DNA of 32,819 nucleotides. It comes from Escherichia albertii NBRC 107761 = DSM 17582. Its GTDB lineage: Bacteria; Pseudomonadota; Gammaproteobacteria; Enterobacterales; Enterobacteriaceae. Shown here piece after piece: positions 15,926 through 26,245 of the stretch (the stretch's first letter is position 1; each line of letters opens with the position of its first letter). The stretch spans positions 1 through 32,819 of the forward strand of contig NZ_BBMY01000040.1 of NCBI RefSeq assembly GCF_000759775.1, in the 5' to 3' direction. Position numbers and translations under genes: made by a program. The notes under the pieces are model-generated. The model was not told where the DNA came from. It saw nothing but the letters and a program-made list of their open reading frames with translations, and searched no databases.

Positions 15926-16737
15926 ATCATCGCGGTTGACGGTGCCGTTCGTCCGAGCGGCACCACTAATGGCGTACCAGCTACCGGATCATCAATAATC
16001 ATGCAGCGCAGACCATAAATACGTTCAATCAGTTCAGCAGTGACAATCTCTTTCGGCGCTCCCTGAGCAACAATTTTCCCTTCCCGCAATGCAATCAAAT
16101 GGCTGGCGTAACGACAGGCCTGATTAAGATCGTGCAGCACAGCCGCCAGCGTATAGCCTTTCTCGCGGTTCAGCTCGCTTAACAATTCCAGCAAATCAAT
16201 CTGATGACTGATATCCAGCCAGGTGGTAGGTTCGTCAAGCAGCATAATCGCTGTTTCCTGGGCCAGCACCATCGCGATCCACGCTCGCTGGCGTTGCCCA
16301 CCGGAGAGGGTATCAACGCTTTGATTCGCCAGATGAGTGATTCCCGTGGCCTGCATCGCTTTTGCGACTGCCTCTTCATCTTCTTTGCGCCAGCGGGTAA
16401 ACAGCGGTTGATGCGGATACCGCCCACGCGCCACCAGCTCCTGCACGGTGATATCCCCCGGCGTGGTGGCGTTTTGCGCCAGCAGACCAATCCGGCGTGC
16501 GACCTCTTTACTGGCGTAATGTTGAATGTGCTCGCCATCCAGCCAGACATGCCCGTGAGCAGGCGTCATCAGGCGGCTTAAAGTACGCAGTAATGTGGAT
16601 TTACCGCAGCCATTTGGCCCGATAATTGCTGTGAAGTGACCATCAGGAATTTCCACGGTTAAATTTTCCGCAACGGTATATTTGCCATATCCGAGGGTTA
16701 ACTGTTCGCCGCGCAAACGGGCTACTGATTCGGTCAT
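15922..16737 (-). CDS. fepC: Ferric enterobactin ABC transporter ATPase FepC
   Basis: The cytoplasmic ATP-binding subunit that powers ferric enterobactin import through FepDG. The protein is 271 residues as in K-12. Walker A is GPNGCGKST (40-48), the ABC signature LSGGQ (144-148), and Walker B IMLLDEP (164-170) with the catalytic Glu; the switch histidine is in LHDLNQA. The ATG at 16737 overlaps the fepG stop by four bases (ATGA), giving coupled translation. The open frame extending to 16878 lies inside fepG and is not used. It is the last gene of fepDGC, and its stop overlaps the convergent fepE. Confidence 0.96.
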   Translation of the reverse strand: MTESVARLRGEQLTLGYGKYTVAENLTVEIPDGHFTAIIGPNGCGKSTLLRTLSRLMTPAHGHVWLDGEHIQHYASKEVARRIGLLAQNATTPGDITVQELVARGRYPHQPLFTRWRKEDEEAVAKAMQATGITHLANQSVDTLSGGQRQRAWIAMVLAQETAIMLLDEPTTWLDISHQIDLLELLSELNREKGYTLAAVLHDLNQACRYASHLIALREGKIVAQGAPKEIVTAELIERIYGLRCMIIDDPVAGTPLVVPLGRTAPSTAMI

Positions 16738-17726
16738 TTTTTGCGAGACTCCTGAATTAACAAGACGATAAGGTAAATACCGCCGAGGCTGACAGTGACA
16801 ACGCCAACCGGAAGTTGATATGGCATAAACAGTTGCTGAGCGCAGAGATCTGCTGCCAGCAGTAACAGCGCCCCGCACAGCGCCGCCTGGGTCAGCCCCC
16901 AGCGAGCGGTGCCGCTAATGCGTCGGGCAATGTGCGGCGCGACTAAAGCAATAAAGGAAATCGGTCCGGCAAGGGCCGTTGCCGCAGCGGTAAGCACCAC
17001 CGCCACCAGCATCATTAACAGGCGCGAACGTTCGACGCTGACGCCCAGCGCACACGCGGTGTCATCGCCCATCTCCAGCAAGCGCATCCGGCGTACCAGT
17101 AAGGCGGCGGCAATTAGCATCAATATAATGATGGGTGCAGAAGGTGAGGTTTTTGCCCACGTCAGGCCGTTGAGCGATCCGGCATTCCACAAACCTGCTG
17201 TTAACGCCGTTTCTAAAGATGCTTTCAGCAACAGCCAGGTATTAAAGGCCACCAGCATGGCGCGAACGCCGATACCGATAATAATCAATCGAAAGGTGTC
17301 GATACCGTTACGCCAGGCGAGCAGCCAGACCAGCAGCGAGGTGACAATGCCCCCCGCCATTGCTGCCAGCGCAATCGCTGTCAGGTCCTGACCAAACAGC
17401 ACCATCGCCACCAGCACGCCGCTCCACGCTCCGGTGTTAAAGCCCATTACGTCAGGGCTGCCGAGCGGGTTACGCATCAGCGACTGAAAAATCGCGCCGC
17501 TGACGCCCAGCGCCGCACCAATCAACAGCGCCATCAGCACCCGCGGTAAACGCCATTCGGTGACCACCATCGTCATACTGCGCGGCGCATCGCCCATCAA
17601 CGCGGCGAATACCTGCGAGGTTTCCAGCGTGACGGCACCGCTGCGTAATCCCCAGATGCCCGCCACAATACAGGCAGTTATCAACAGCAGACAGGTGATA
17701 AATAATCGGCGAGAGACGGTGATCAT
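16734..17726 (-). CDS. fepG: Ferric enterobactin permease FepG
   Basis: One of two FecCD/BtuC-type inner-membrane permease subunits that form the heterodimeric channel with FepD. The protein is 330 residues, the K-12 length, with about nine to ten hydrophobic segments. Family landmarks are GAIFQSLMRNPLGSPDVMGFNTGA in the first third and the coupling-loop region GPISFIALVAPHIAR (about 262-276), which contacts FepC. Start and stop each overlap their neighbours by four bases (fepD upstream, fepC downstream), so the three genes form a tightly coupled Fur-regulated operon. Confidence 0.96.
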   Translation of the reverse strand: MITVSRRLFITCLLLITACIVAGIWGLRSGAVTLETSQVFAALMGDAPRSMTMVVTEWRLPRVLMALLIGAALGVSGAIFQSLMRNPLGSPDVMGFNTGAWSGVLVAMVLFGQDLTAIALAAMAGGIVTSLLVWLLAWRNGIDTFRLIIIGIGVRAMLVAFNTWLLLKASLETALTAGLWNAGSLNGLTWAKTSPSAPIIILMLIAAALLVRRMRLLEMGDDTACALGVSVERSRLLMMLVAVVLTAAATALAGPISFIALVAPHIARRISGTARWGLTQAALCGALLLLAADLCAQQLFMPYQLPVGVVTVSLGGIYLIVLLIQESRKK

Positions 17727-18727
17727 GCGCCACCTCGCGTTTTCCGTCGCACGAGGAAGATCAATACCGGCGCGCCAATAAAGGCACTGACTACGGAAAC
17801 GCGCAGCTCGCCGGGCACAATCACACGCCCGATGATATCAGCGAACAGCAGCAGGGCAGGGGTTGCGAGCAGCGTGACGGGCAGCGACCAGCGATGATCG
17901 GCCCCCACCAGCCAGCGCGCCATGTGCGGCATCATCAGGCCAATAAAGGCAATCGGCCCTACCACCGCCGTCGCACTACCGCAAAGCACGGTTATTGCCA
18001 GCAGGCCAATCAGCTGTGTGCGTGCCACGCGGCTACCCAGCGCCGTCGCGGTGTCGCTGCCGAGGCTCAAACTGTTCAGCGCGCGGCTCAGTAATAATGC
18101 GGTTGCTCCGGCGATCAGTACCGGGATCAGCACCACTTTTAAGGTGTGTAAATTACGAATGTCCAGCGATCCAGCTTGCCAGAAACGCAATTGATCGTAG
18201 ACGTCAGGGTTAAGCAGAGCGATGCCGCTGGTGAGTCCTTCCAGCACCGCCGCCAGCGCCACGCCTGCCAGAGTTAAACGTACCGGACTTAACTGCCCGC
18301 CGCCCTGGCTGCCGGTAAAGGCGACAATCAACGAGGCCACCAGCGCCCCGGCGAAGGCCATCGCCAGTTGTTCCTGAGCGGAAGAATAACCAAACAGCGC
18401 CGCGCCCAGCACAATGGCAAAGCTGGCACCGGCGTTTACGCCAAGCAAACCGGGATCGGCAAGTGGGTTTCGGGTGAGGGTTTGCATTAACGCTCCGGCA
18501 AGGCCAAGCGCGCCGCCCGCCAGTAAACCGGCAAGGGTGCGCGGCAGTCTGGCATCGAGCACAATGGTGCAGTCGGCGCTCTGGCAGGTGCCAGAGAGGG
18601 CCTCCAGCACTACGGAAGCGGGAAGCGATTTTGCCCCAATGAGCAGACTTAATGTCGTTGCGATAATCAGTAATAACAGTAATCCGGGCACGGCAATAGC
18701 GCGTGTCACGGCAACAGAACCAGACAT
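17723..18727 (-). CDS. fepD: Ferric enterobactin permease FepD
   Basis: The second FecCD-type inner-membrane permease subunit, pairing with FepG and fed by the periplasmic binding protein FepB. The protein is 334 residues from the ATG at 18727, which has GGAAG six bases upstream. The ATG four codons earlier (18739) gives MEVSM- and would cover this ribosome site, so it is less likely. Family landmarks are GALMQTLTRNPLADPGLLGVNAGA near the N-terminus and GPIAFIGLMMPHMAR late in the chain. It is the first gene of fepDGC, and a strong Fur box begins 13 bases upstream of the start. Confidence 0.96.
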   Translation of the reverse strand: MSGSVAVTRAIAVPGLLLLLIIATTLSLLIGAKSLPASVVLEALSGTCQSADCTIVLDARLPRTLAGLLAGGALGLAGALMQTLTRNPLADPGLLGVNAGASFAIVLGAALFGYSSAQEQLAMAFAGALVASLIVAFTGSQGGGQLSPVRLTLAGVALAAVLEGLTSGIALLNPDVYDQLRFWQAGSLDIRNLHTLKVVLIPVLIAGATALLLSRALNSLSLGSDTATALGSRVARTQLIGLLAITVLCGSATAVVGPIAFIGLMMPHMARWLVGADHRWSLPVTLLATPALLLFADIIGRVIVPGELRVSVVSAFIGAPVLIFLVRRKTRGGA

Positions 18728-18739
18728 ACTAACTTCCAT

Positions 18740-18758
18740 GATAATGAAATTAATTATC
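18740..18758. promoter_or_regulatory. Fur box between fepD and entS
   Basis: GATAATGAAATTAATTATC matches the 19-base Fur consensus at 16 of 19 positions and is followed by a further CGTTATCG hexamer-like unit. It lies in the 110-base divergent gap and would control both fepDGC (minus) and entS (plus). Confidence 0.85.
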
Positions 18759-18837
18759 GTTATCGATCTTATTTGGATATGTTAGCATGTGCAGCCTAAG
18801 AATAGGTATTTAAAATATTTGATGGCAAGGCATTGTA

Positions 18838-20088
18838 ATGAATAAACAATCCTGGCTGCTTAACCTCAGCCTGTTGAAAACGCATCCGGCGTTTCGCGCA
18901 GTATTCCTCGCTCGTTTTATCTCTATTGTTTCTCTGGGTTTGCTCGGCGTCGCGGTGCCAGTGCAGATCCAGATGATGACGCATTCTACCTGGCTGGTGG
19001 GGCTTTCGGTGACGCTGACCGGCGGGGCGATGTTTGTCGGCTTGATGGTCGGCGGTGTGCTGGCGGATCGCTATGAGCGCAAAAAAGTGATTTTGCTGGC
19101 GCGCGGCACCTGTGGCATTGGTTTTATTGGTCTGTGCCTGAACGCGCTGCTACCGGAGCCATCTCTATTGGCAATCTATTTACTCGGTTTATGGGATGGT
19201 TTTTTCGCATCGCTTGGCGTTACTGCGCTACTGGCGGCGACACCTGCACTGGTAGGGCGTGAAAACTTAATGCAGGCCGGGGCGATCACCATGTTGACCG
19301 TGCGTCTGGGGTCGGTGATTTCGCCCATGATTGGCGGTTTATTGCTGGCGACCGGAGGCGTGGCCTGGAACTACGGGCTGGCGGCGGCGGGCACGTTTAT
19401 TACCTTGCTACCGTTGTTAAGCCTTCCGGCACTGCCACCGCCACCGCAGCCGCGCGAACATCCGGTGAAATCATTGTTGGCAGGATTTCGTTTTCTGCTC
19501 GCCAGCCCGCTGGTAGGCGGTATTGCGCTGCTGGGGGGATTGTTAACGATGGCGAGTGCGGTGCGGGTACTGTATCCGGCGCTGGCTGACAACTGGCAGA
19601 TGTCGGCGGTGCAGATTGGTTTTCTCTATGCGGCAATTCCGCTTGGTGCGGCTATTGGCGCGTTAACCAGCGGGAAACTGGCGCATAGTGCACGGCCAGG
19701 GTTATTGATGTTGCTCTCCACGTTGGGAGCGTTCCTCGCCATTGGTCTGTTTGGCCTGATGCCGATGTGGATTTTAGGCGTGGTTTGTCTGGCGCTGTTC
19801 GGCTGGCTGAGCGCGGTTAGTTCGTTGCTGCAATACACAATGCTGCAAACGCAAACCCCGGAGGCGATGTTAGGGCGGATTAACGGTTTGTGGACGGCGC
19901 AGAATGTGACGGGCGATGCGATTGGCGCGGCGTTGTTGGGCGGTCTGGGGGCGATGATGACGCCGGTGGCCTCCGCAAGCGCGAGCGGTTTTGGTTTGTT
20001 GATTATCGGCGTGTTGTTGTTGCTGGTGCTGGTGGAGTTACGCCGTTTTCGCCAGACGCTGCCGCAAGCGGCAGCGTCTGAAAGCTAA
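18838..20088 (+). CDS. entS: Enterobactin exporter EntS
   Basis: A major facilitator superfamily drug:proton-type exporter that moves enterobactin across the inner membrane; TolC-linked systems then carry it out. The protein is 416 residues, as in K-12, with about twelve hydrophobic segments. The MFS loop signature [13 protein letters not shown] (about 77-89) follows the second helix. The ATG at 18838 is preceded by a weak AAGG. The gene is divergent from fepDGC across a Fur box and convergent with fepB, the two stop codons being only three bases apart. Its last codons are embedded in a perfect 28-base palindrome. Confidence 0.96.
   Translation: MNKQSWLLNLSLLKTHPAFRAVFLARFISIVSLGLLGVAVPVQIQMMTHSTWLVGLSVTLTGGAMFVGLMVGGVLADRYERKKVILLARGTCGIGFIGLCLNALLPEPSLLAIYLLGLWDGFFASLGVTALLAATPALVGRENLMQAGAITMLTVRLGSVISPMIGGLLLATGGVAWNYGLAAAGTFITLLPLLSLPALPPPPQPREHPVKSLLAGFRFLLASPLVGGIALLGGLLTMASAVRVLYPALADNWQMSAVQIGFLYAAIPLGAAIGALTSGKLAHSARPGLLMLLSTLGAFLAIGLFGLMPMWILGVVCLALFGWLSAVSSLLQYTMLQTQTPEAMLGRINGLWTAQNVTGDAIGAALLGGLGAMMTPVASASASGFGLLIIGVLLLLVLVELRRFRQTLPQAAASES
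20053..20080. terminator. Perfect palindrome across the 3' end of entS
   Basis: CAGACGCTGCCGC (20053-20065) is followed, after two bases, by its exact reverse complement (20068-20080), a 28-base GC-rich hairpin. It overlaps the codons for the last residues of EntS and lies 12 bases past the end of fepB on the other strand. Without T-tracts it is not a canonical terminator. Its place between convergent genes suggests a shared 3' boundary or an RNA stabiliser. Confidence 0.5.
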
Positions 20089-20091
20089 TCA

Positions 20092-21048
20092 TTAAAACAG
20101 CGTCTTAAGTCGTTCCAGCACTTGCATAGCGCTGTAGTAATCCAGACGGAATGTCTCAGTTCCCAGCGCGTAAACCTGCTTGTTCTGTACTGCAGGCAGG
20201 TGCGCGAGCAGCGGGTTGGCATAAATGGCATCAGCGTCTTTCTGATCGCCTGCGAACAGGAACAGTGACTCGCCGTTTAATCCCGCCGCCAGATTTTCTC
20301 CGCCAAGCTGAACAATATCATGGCGTTTACCCTGGCTTTGGCTGGCGTTTACCCCTGCGGGCAACTTCGCCAGCGTAAAGCCAAGCTGTTCCAGCATTTG
20401 CCCTTGTGCCGATTCCGGCGTCCAGAGATTGGCGCTGTGTGCGGCTGCGGTGTAGACAATGGCAGTGACTGGCTGCGGCGGTAATTTTATTTGCTCTTTC
20501 GCCGCCGCCAGTTGCTTATCAAACTGCGCAATTCTCTCCGCTGCTTGTTTCTCATGCCCGGTAATTTCGCCAAGCTGTGTTAACAGCGACTGCCAGCTTT
20601 TGTCGTCGTAATTGATGATTAACGTTGGCGCAATGGTGGAAAGCTGATCGTACAACGCCAGTGCCGAATCACCGCCGGTTGCGCTGATTAAAATCAGATC
20701 CGGCATTTGCGCGGCAACGGCTTCGGCGTTCGGTTCGCCGATATAGAGACGTTGCAGTTTGCGTTCCTTCGCCACCTCGCTCCACTGGCGTAAAAAGCCC
20801 TGGCCATCTGCTACGCGGTTATTTGGCGTGGTCGCGCCGCTGGCAATCACTGGGGCATCAATCGCCAGCAGCGAACCTGTCAGCGTAACGCTGGTAGAGA
20901 CAATGCGCTGTGGCTGGCTTTCTAGGGTATGGCTGCCGTGGCTGTCAGTCACCTGACGCGGCCAGCCGGCGGCCTGCACTGCGGATATTCCTGAAAGCAA
21001 AAGTCCTGTTAAGAAAAGGGTCTTACGGTAGAGCGGGGCGAGTCTCAC
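20092..21048 (-). CDS. fepB: Periplasmic ferric enterobactin-binding protein FepB
   Basis: Captures ferric enterobactin in the periplasm after FepA and delivers it to FepDGC. The protein is 318 residues, the K-12 length, with a Sec signal peptide of about 26 residues (basic MRLAPLYRK, hydrophobic core, AVQA cleavage). The mature chain has the class III helical-backbone binding-protein fold (Peripla_BP_2), seen in [19 protein letters not shown] near the start and [11 protein letters not shown] in the middle. It is transcribed alone and divergently from entCEBAH, with its own Fur-like site in the shared gap. Confidence 0.96.
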   Translation of the reverse strand: MRLAPLYRKTLFLTGLLLSGISAVQAAGWPRQVTDSHGSHTLESQPQRIVSTSVTLTGSLLAIDAPVIASGATTPNNRVADGQGFLRQWSEVAKERKLQRLYIGEPNAEAVAAQMPDLILISATGGDSALALYDQLSTIAPTLIINYDDKSWQSLLTQLGEITGHEKQAAERIAQFDKQLAAAKEQIKLPPQPVTAIVYTAAAHSANLWTPESAQGQMLEQLGFTLAKLPAGVNASQSQGKRHDIVQLGGENLAAGLNGESLFLFAGDQKDADAIYANPLLAHLPAVQNKQVYALGTETFRLDYYSAMQVLERLKTLF

Positions 21049-21073
21049 AAGTCAGCTTCCTGTTATTAGTGAA

Positions 21074-21092
21074 GTTAATGCTTCTCATTTTC
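21074..21092 (-). promoter_or_regulatory. Candidate Fur box on the fepB side
   Basis: On the minus strand the sequence GAAAATGAGAAGCATTAAC agrees with the 19-base Fur consensus at 15 of 19 positions. It lies about 26 bases upstream of the fepB start, in the 188-base gap shared with entC. Confidence 0.65.
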
Positions 21093-21188
21093 ATTGTAAC
21101 TACAAACAGATGCAAGCCTGAGTCACAGATTGTGTTGCGGCAAGAGTTGACATAGTGCCCGTTTGCTTTTAGGTTAGCGACCGAAAAT

Positions 21189-21207
21189 ATAAATGATAAT
21201 CATTATT
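21189..21207 (+). promoter_or_regulatory. Fur box on the entC side
   Basis: ATAAATGATAATCATTATT agrees with the 19-base Fur consensus at 15 of 19 positions, including an unbroken 15-base central palindromic run (AATGATAATCATTAT). It lies 29 bases upstream of the entC start and would repress entCEBAH when iron is plentiful. Confidence 0.8.
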
Positions 21208-21236
21208 AAAGCCTTTATCATTTTGTGGAGGATGAT

Positions 21237-22412
21237 ATGGATACGTCACTGGCTGAGGAAGTACAGCAGACCATGGCAACACTTGCGCCAAATCGCTTTT
21301 TCTTTATGTCGCCGTACCGCAGTTTTACGACGTCAGGATGTTTCGCCCGCTTCGATGAACCCGCAGTGAACGGGGATTCGCCCGACAGTCCCTTCCAGCA
21401 GAAACTCGCTGCGCTGTTTGCCGATGCCAAATCGCAGGGCATCAAAAATCCGCTGCTGGTTGGGGCGATTCCCTTCGATCCTCGTCAACCCTCATCGCTG
21501 TATATTCCTGAGTCCTGGCAGCCTTTTTCTCGTAAAGAAAAACAAACCTCCGCGCGCCGTTTTACTCGCAGTCAGTCGCTGAATGTGGTGGAGCGTCAGG
21601 CAATTCCAGAACAAGCCACGTTTGAACAAATGGTTGCCCGTGCTGCAAAGCTTACTGCCACGCCGCAAGTCGACAAAGTGGTGCTGTCACGGCTGATTGA
21701 TATCACCACCGATGCTGCCATCGATAGCGGCGTATTGCTGGAACGGTTGATTGCGCAAAACCCGGTTAGTTACAACTTCCATGTGCCGTTGGCAGATGGC
21801 GGCGTCCTGCTCGGAGCCAGCCCGGAACTGCTGTTACGTAAAGACGGCGAGCGTTTTAGCTCCATTCCGTTAGCCGGTTCCGCGCGTCGTCAGCCGGATG
21901 AAGTTCTCGATCGCGAAGCGGGTAATCGTCTGCTGGCGTCAGAAAAAGATCGCCATGAACACGAGCTGGTGACTCAGGCGATGAAAGAAGTGTTGCGTGA
22001 ACGCAGTAGTGAATTACAAGTTCCATCTTTCCCACAACTGATTACCACGCCAACGTTGTGGCATCTTGCAACGCCGTTTGAGGGCAAAGCGAATTCGCAA
22101 GAAAACGCACTGACGCTGGCGTGTCTGTTGCATCCGACTCCTGCTCTGAGTGGTTTTCCTCATCAGGCTGCAACTCAAGTGATTGCTGAACTGGAGCCAT
22201 TCGACCGGGAACTGTTTGGCGGCATTGTCGGCTGGTGTGACAGCGAAGGTAACGGCGAGTGGGTCGTGACCATCCGCTGCGCGAAACTGCGGGAAAACAG
22301 GGTCCGTCTGTTTGCCGGAGCAGGGATTGTGCCTGCGTCATCGCCGCTGGGCGAGTGGCGAGAAACGGGCGTCAAACTTTCTACCATGTTGAACGTTTTT
22401 GGGCTGCATTAA
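21237..22412 (+). CDS. entC: Isochorismate synthase EntC
   Basis: Converts chorismate to isochorismate, the first committed step toward 2,3-dihydroxybenzoate. The protein is 391 residues as in K-12, in the chorismate-utilising (MST) enzyme family, Mg-dependent. The general base Lys147 (VDKVVL) and the general acid Glu197 (GASPELLL) are both in place, and the family block [11 protein letters not shown] is present in the C-terminal third. The ATG at 21237 has GGAGG five bases upstream; an in-frame GTG at 21225 overlaps that site and is rejected. It is the first gene of the Fur-regulated entCEBAH operon, nine bases before entE. Confidence 0.97.
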   Translation: MDTSLAEEVQQTMATLAPNRFFFMSPYRSFTTSGCFARFDEPAVNGDSPDSPFQQKLAALFADAKSQGIKNPLLVGAIPFDPRQPSSLYIPESWQPFSRKEKQTSARRFTRSQSLNVVERQAIPEQATFEQMVARAAKLTATPQVDKVVLSRLIDITTDAAIDSGVLLERLIAQNPVSYNFHVPLADGGVLLGASPELLLRKDGERFSSIPLAGSARRQPDEVLDREAGNRLLASEKDRHEHELVTQAMKEVLRERSSELQVPSFPQLITTPTLWHLATPFEGKANSQENALTLACLLHPTPALSGFPHQAATQVIAELEPFDRELFGGIVGWCDSEGNGEWVVTIRCAKLRENRVRLFAGAGIVPASSPLGEWRETGVKLSTMLNVFGLH

Positions 22413-22421
22413 GGAGCGAGG

Positions 22422-24032
22422 ATGAGCATTCCATTTACCCGCTGGCCGGAAGAATTTGCCCGTCGTTATCGGGAAAAAGGCTACTGGCAGGATTTGCCGC
22501 TGACCGACATTCTGACCCGCCATGCCGCAAGCGACAGTATCGCGGTCATCGATGGTGAGCGCCAGCTGAGTTACCGCCAGTTGAATCAGGCGGCAAATAA
22601 TCTTGCTTGTCGTCTACGTCGTCAGGGAATTAAATCCGGTGAAACCGCGCTGGTACAGTTGGGTAATGTTGCTGAACTGTACATTACCTTTTTCGCCCTG
22701 CTGAAACTGGGCGTTGCGCCAGTGCTGGCGTTGTTCAGCCATCAGCGTAGTGAACTGAACGCCTATGCCAGCCAGATTGAACCCGCATTGCTGATTGCCG
22801 ATCGCCAACATGCGCTGTTTAGCGGGAATGATTTCCTCAATACATTTGTTGCAGAGCATTCCTCCATTCGCGTGGTGCAACTGCACAACGACAGCGGTGA
22901 GCATAATTTGCAGGATGCGATTAACCATCCGGCAGAGGATTTTACTGCCACACCGTCACCTGCCGATGAAGTGGCCTATTTCCAGCTTTCCGGCGGTACT
23001 ACTGGCACGCCGAAGCTGATCCCGCGTACTCATAACGACTATTACTACAGCGTGCGCCGTAGCGTCGAGATTTGTCAGTTCACGCAACAGACACGCTACC
23101 TGTGCGCGATCCCGGCAGCTCACAACTACGCCATGAGTTCACCGGGATCGCTGGGTGTCTTTCTTGCTGGGGGAACGGTCGTTCTGGCAGCCGATCCCAG
23201 CGCTACGCTCTGTTTTCCACTAATTGCAAAACACCAGGTTAACGTTACTGCGCTGGTGCCGCCGGCTGTCAGCCTGTGGTTACAGGCGCTGGCGGAAGGT
23301 GAAAACCGGACGCAGCTTGCTTCGCTGAAACTGTTACAGGTCGGCGGCGCTCGTCTTTCTGCCACGCTGGCGGCGCGTATTCCGACAGAGATTGGTTGCC
23401 AGTTGCAGCAAGTGTTCGGCATGGCGGAAGGGCTGGTGAATTACACCCGTCTCGATGATAGCGCGGAGAAAATTATTCATACCCAGGGCTACCCGATGTG
23501 TCCCGACGACGAAGTGTGGGTTGCTGACGCTGACGGAAATCCGCTGCCGCAAGGGGAGGTGGGACGCCTGATGACGCGCGGGCCGTATACCTTTCGCGGC
23601 TATTACAAAAGCCCACAGCACAATGCCAGCGCCTTTGATGCCAACGGTTTTTATTGCTCCGGCGATCTGATCTCTATTGATCCAGACGGTTACATCACAG
23701 TGCAGGGGCGTGAGAAAGATCAGATCAACCGTGGCGGCGAGAAGATCGCTGCCGAAGAGATCGAAAACCTGTTACTGCGCCATCCGGCGGTGATCTACGC
23801 CGCACTGGTGAGCATGGAAGACGAGCTGATGGGCGAAAAAAGCTGTGCTTATCTGGTGGTGAAAGAACCGCTGCGCGCAGTGCAGGTGCGTCGCTTTCTG
23901 CGTGAACAGGGTATCGCAGAATTTAAATTACCGGATCGCGTGGAGTGTGTGGATTCACTTCCGCTGACGGCGGTCGGGAAAGTCGATAAAAAACAATTAC
24001 GTCAGTGGCTGGCGTCACGCGCACCAGCCTGA
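22422..24032 (+). CDS. entE: 2,3-dihydroxybenzoate-AMP ligase EntE
   Basis: A stand-alone adenylation enzyme that activates 2,3-dihydroxybenzoate with ATP and loads it on the carrier domain of EntB. The protein is 536 residues, the K-12 length. The ANL-superfamily P-loop-like motif [10 protein letters not shown] is at 189-198, the hinge region YCSGDL comes late in the chain, and the catalytic lysine lies near 520 in [10 protein letters not shown]. The ATG follows AAGGAGCGAGG. It sits between entC (9-base gap) and entB (13-base gap) in the same operon. Confidence 0.97.
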   Translation: MSIPFTRWPEEFARRYREKGYWQDLPLTDILTRHAASDSIAVIDGERQLSYRQLNQAANNLACRLRRQGIKSGETALVQLGNVAELYITFFALLKLGVAPVLALFSHQRSELNAYASQIEPALLIADRQHALFSGNDFLNTFVAEHSSIRVVQLHNDSGEHNLQDAINHPAEDFTATPSPADEVAYFQLSGGTTGTPKLIPRTHNDYYYSVRRSVEICQFTQQTRYLCAIPAAHNYAMSSPGSLGVFLAGGTVVLAADPSATLCFPLIAKHQVNVTALVPPAVSLWLQALAEGENRTQLASLKLLQVGGARLSATLAARIPTEIGCQLQQVFGMAEGLVNYTRLDDSAEKIIHTQGYPMCPDDEVWVADADGNPLPQGEVGRLMTRGPYTFRGYYKSPQHNASAFDANGFYCSGDLISIDPDGYITVQGREKDQINRGGEKIAAEEIENLLLRHPAVIYAALVSMEDELMGEKSCAYLVVKEPLRAVQVRRFLREQGIAEFKLPDRVECVDSLPLTAVGKVDKKQLRQWLASRAPA

Positions 24033-24045
24033 AGGAGAGAACACG

Positions 24046-24902
24046 ATGGCTATTCCAAAATTACAGGCTTACGCACTGCCGGAGTCTCACGATATTCCGA
24101 AGAATAAAGTTGACTGGGCCTTTGAACCACAACGTGCCGCGTTGTTAATCCATGATATGCAGGATTATTTTGTCAGCTTTTGGGGCGAAAATTGCCCGAT
24201 GATGGAGCAGGTGATCGCTAACATTGCCGCGCTGCGTGACTACTGCAAACAGAGCAATATTCCGGTTTATTACACCGCCCAACCGAAAGAACAGAGTGAT
24301 GAAGATCGGGCATTACTGAATGATATGTGGGGGCCGGGCCTGACTCGTTCGCCAGAACAGCAAAAAGTGGTGGAGCGCCTGACGCCAGACGCCGATGATA
24401 CGGTGCTGGTGAAGTGGCGCTACAGCGCGTTTCATCGCTCTCCGCTGGAGCAAATGCTCAAAGAGAGTGGGCGTAACCAACTAATTATTACCGGGGTATA
24501 TGCACATATTGGCTGCATGACCACCGCAACCGACGCATTTATGCGCGATATTAAACCGTTTATGGTGGCGGATGCGCTGGCCGATTTCAGCCGTGACGAG
24601 CATTTGATGTCGCTGAAATATGTGGCCGGACGTTCTGGCCGGGTGGTGATGACTGAAGAACTCTTGCCAGCACCTATCCCCGCCAGCAAAGAGGCGCTGC
24701 GTGAGGTGATCCTGCCGTTGCTGGACGAGTCTGATGAACCGTTCGATGACGACAACCTTATCGACTACGGTCTGGATTCGGTGCGTATGATGTCACTGGC
24801 GGCACGTTGGCGCAAAGTGCACGGCGATATCGATTTTGTCATGCTGGCGAAAAATCCGACCATTGACGCCTGGTGGAAACTGCTCTCCCGCGAGGTGAAA
24901 TA

Positions 24903-24903
<1 letters not shown>
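24046..24903 (+). CDS. entB: Isochorismatase and aryl carrier protein EntB
   Basis: A bifunctional protein of 285 residues. The N-terminal isochorismatase domain (about 1-205) hydrolyses isochorismate to 2,3-dihydro-2,3-dihydroxybenzoate and pyruvate, with Asp37 in LIHDMQDYF and the YAHIGC motif near residue 150. The C-terminal aryl carrier domain (about 212-285) holds the phosphopantetheine serine 245 in GLDSVRMM, the site modified by EntD and loaded by EntE. The ATG follows GAAGGAGAG. The entB stop and the entA start share one base (TAATG), indicating coupled translation. Confidence 0.97.
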
Positions 24904-26065
<1,162 letters not shown>

Positions 26066-26109
26066 ACCCGACAAAGTTGAATGATATTGCTGTAAAACTC
26101 GGTTAACGG

Positions 26110-26125
26110 AGTGATCGAGTTAACA
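26110..26125. promoter_or_regulatory. Candidate CRP site upstream of cstA
   Basis: AGTGA, six bases, then TAACA matches the CRP half-sites TGTGA and TCACA at four of five positions each. It is centred about 90 bases before the transcription start I predict for cstA. cstA is known to need cAMP-CRP in E. coli. The assignment here is by motif only. Confidence 0.45.
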
Positions 26126-26173
26126 TTGTTAAGTTAAATATTGGTTTCAGTTCCGATTTGTATAGTTGCCGTG

Positions 26174-26201
26174 TTGTTAAATTGTACAAAGGTGTTATAG
26201 A
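26174..26201 (+). promoter_or_regulatory. Candidate cstA promoter
   Basis: TTGTTA (26174-26179) and TATAGA (26196-26201) with a 16-base spacer fit a sigma-70 promoter at four of six positions each. The resulting leader of about 40 bases contains two GGA motifs (in ATGGACAC and ACGGATAA) next to the start, compatible with the known CsrA control of cstA translation. Confidence 0.35.
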
Positions 26202-26245
26202 AACAAAATGTAACATCTCTATGGACACGCACACGGATAACAATT

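Noticed and set aside
16738-16878. N-terminal extension of fepC by 47 residues.
   Set aside because: It lies fully within fepG in another frame. The ATG at 16737 forms the usual four-base overlap and matches FepC.
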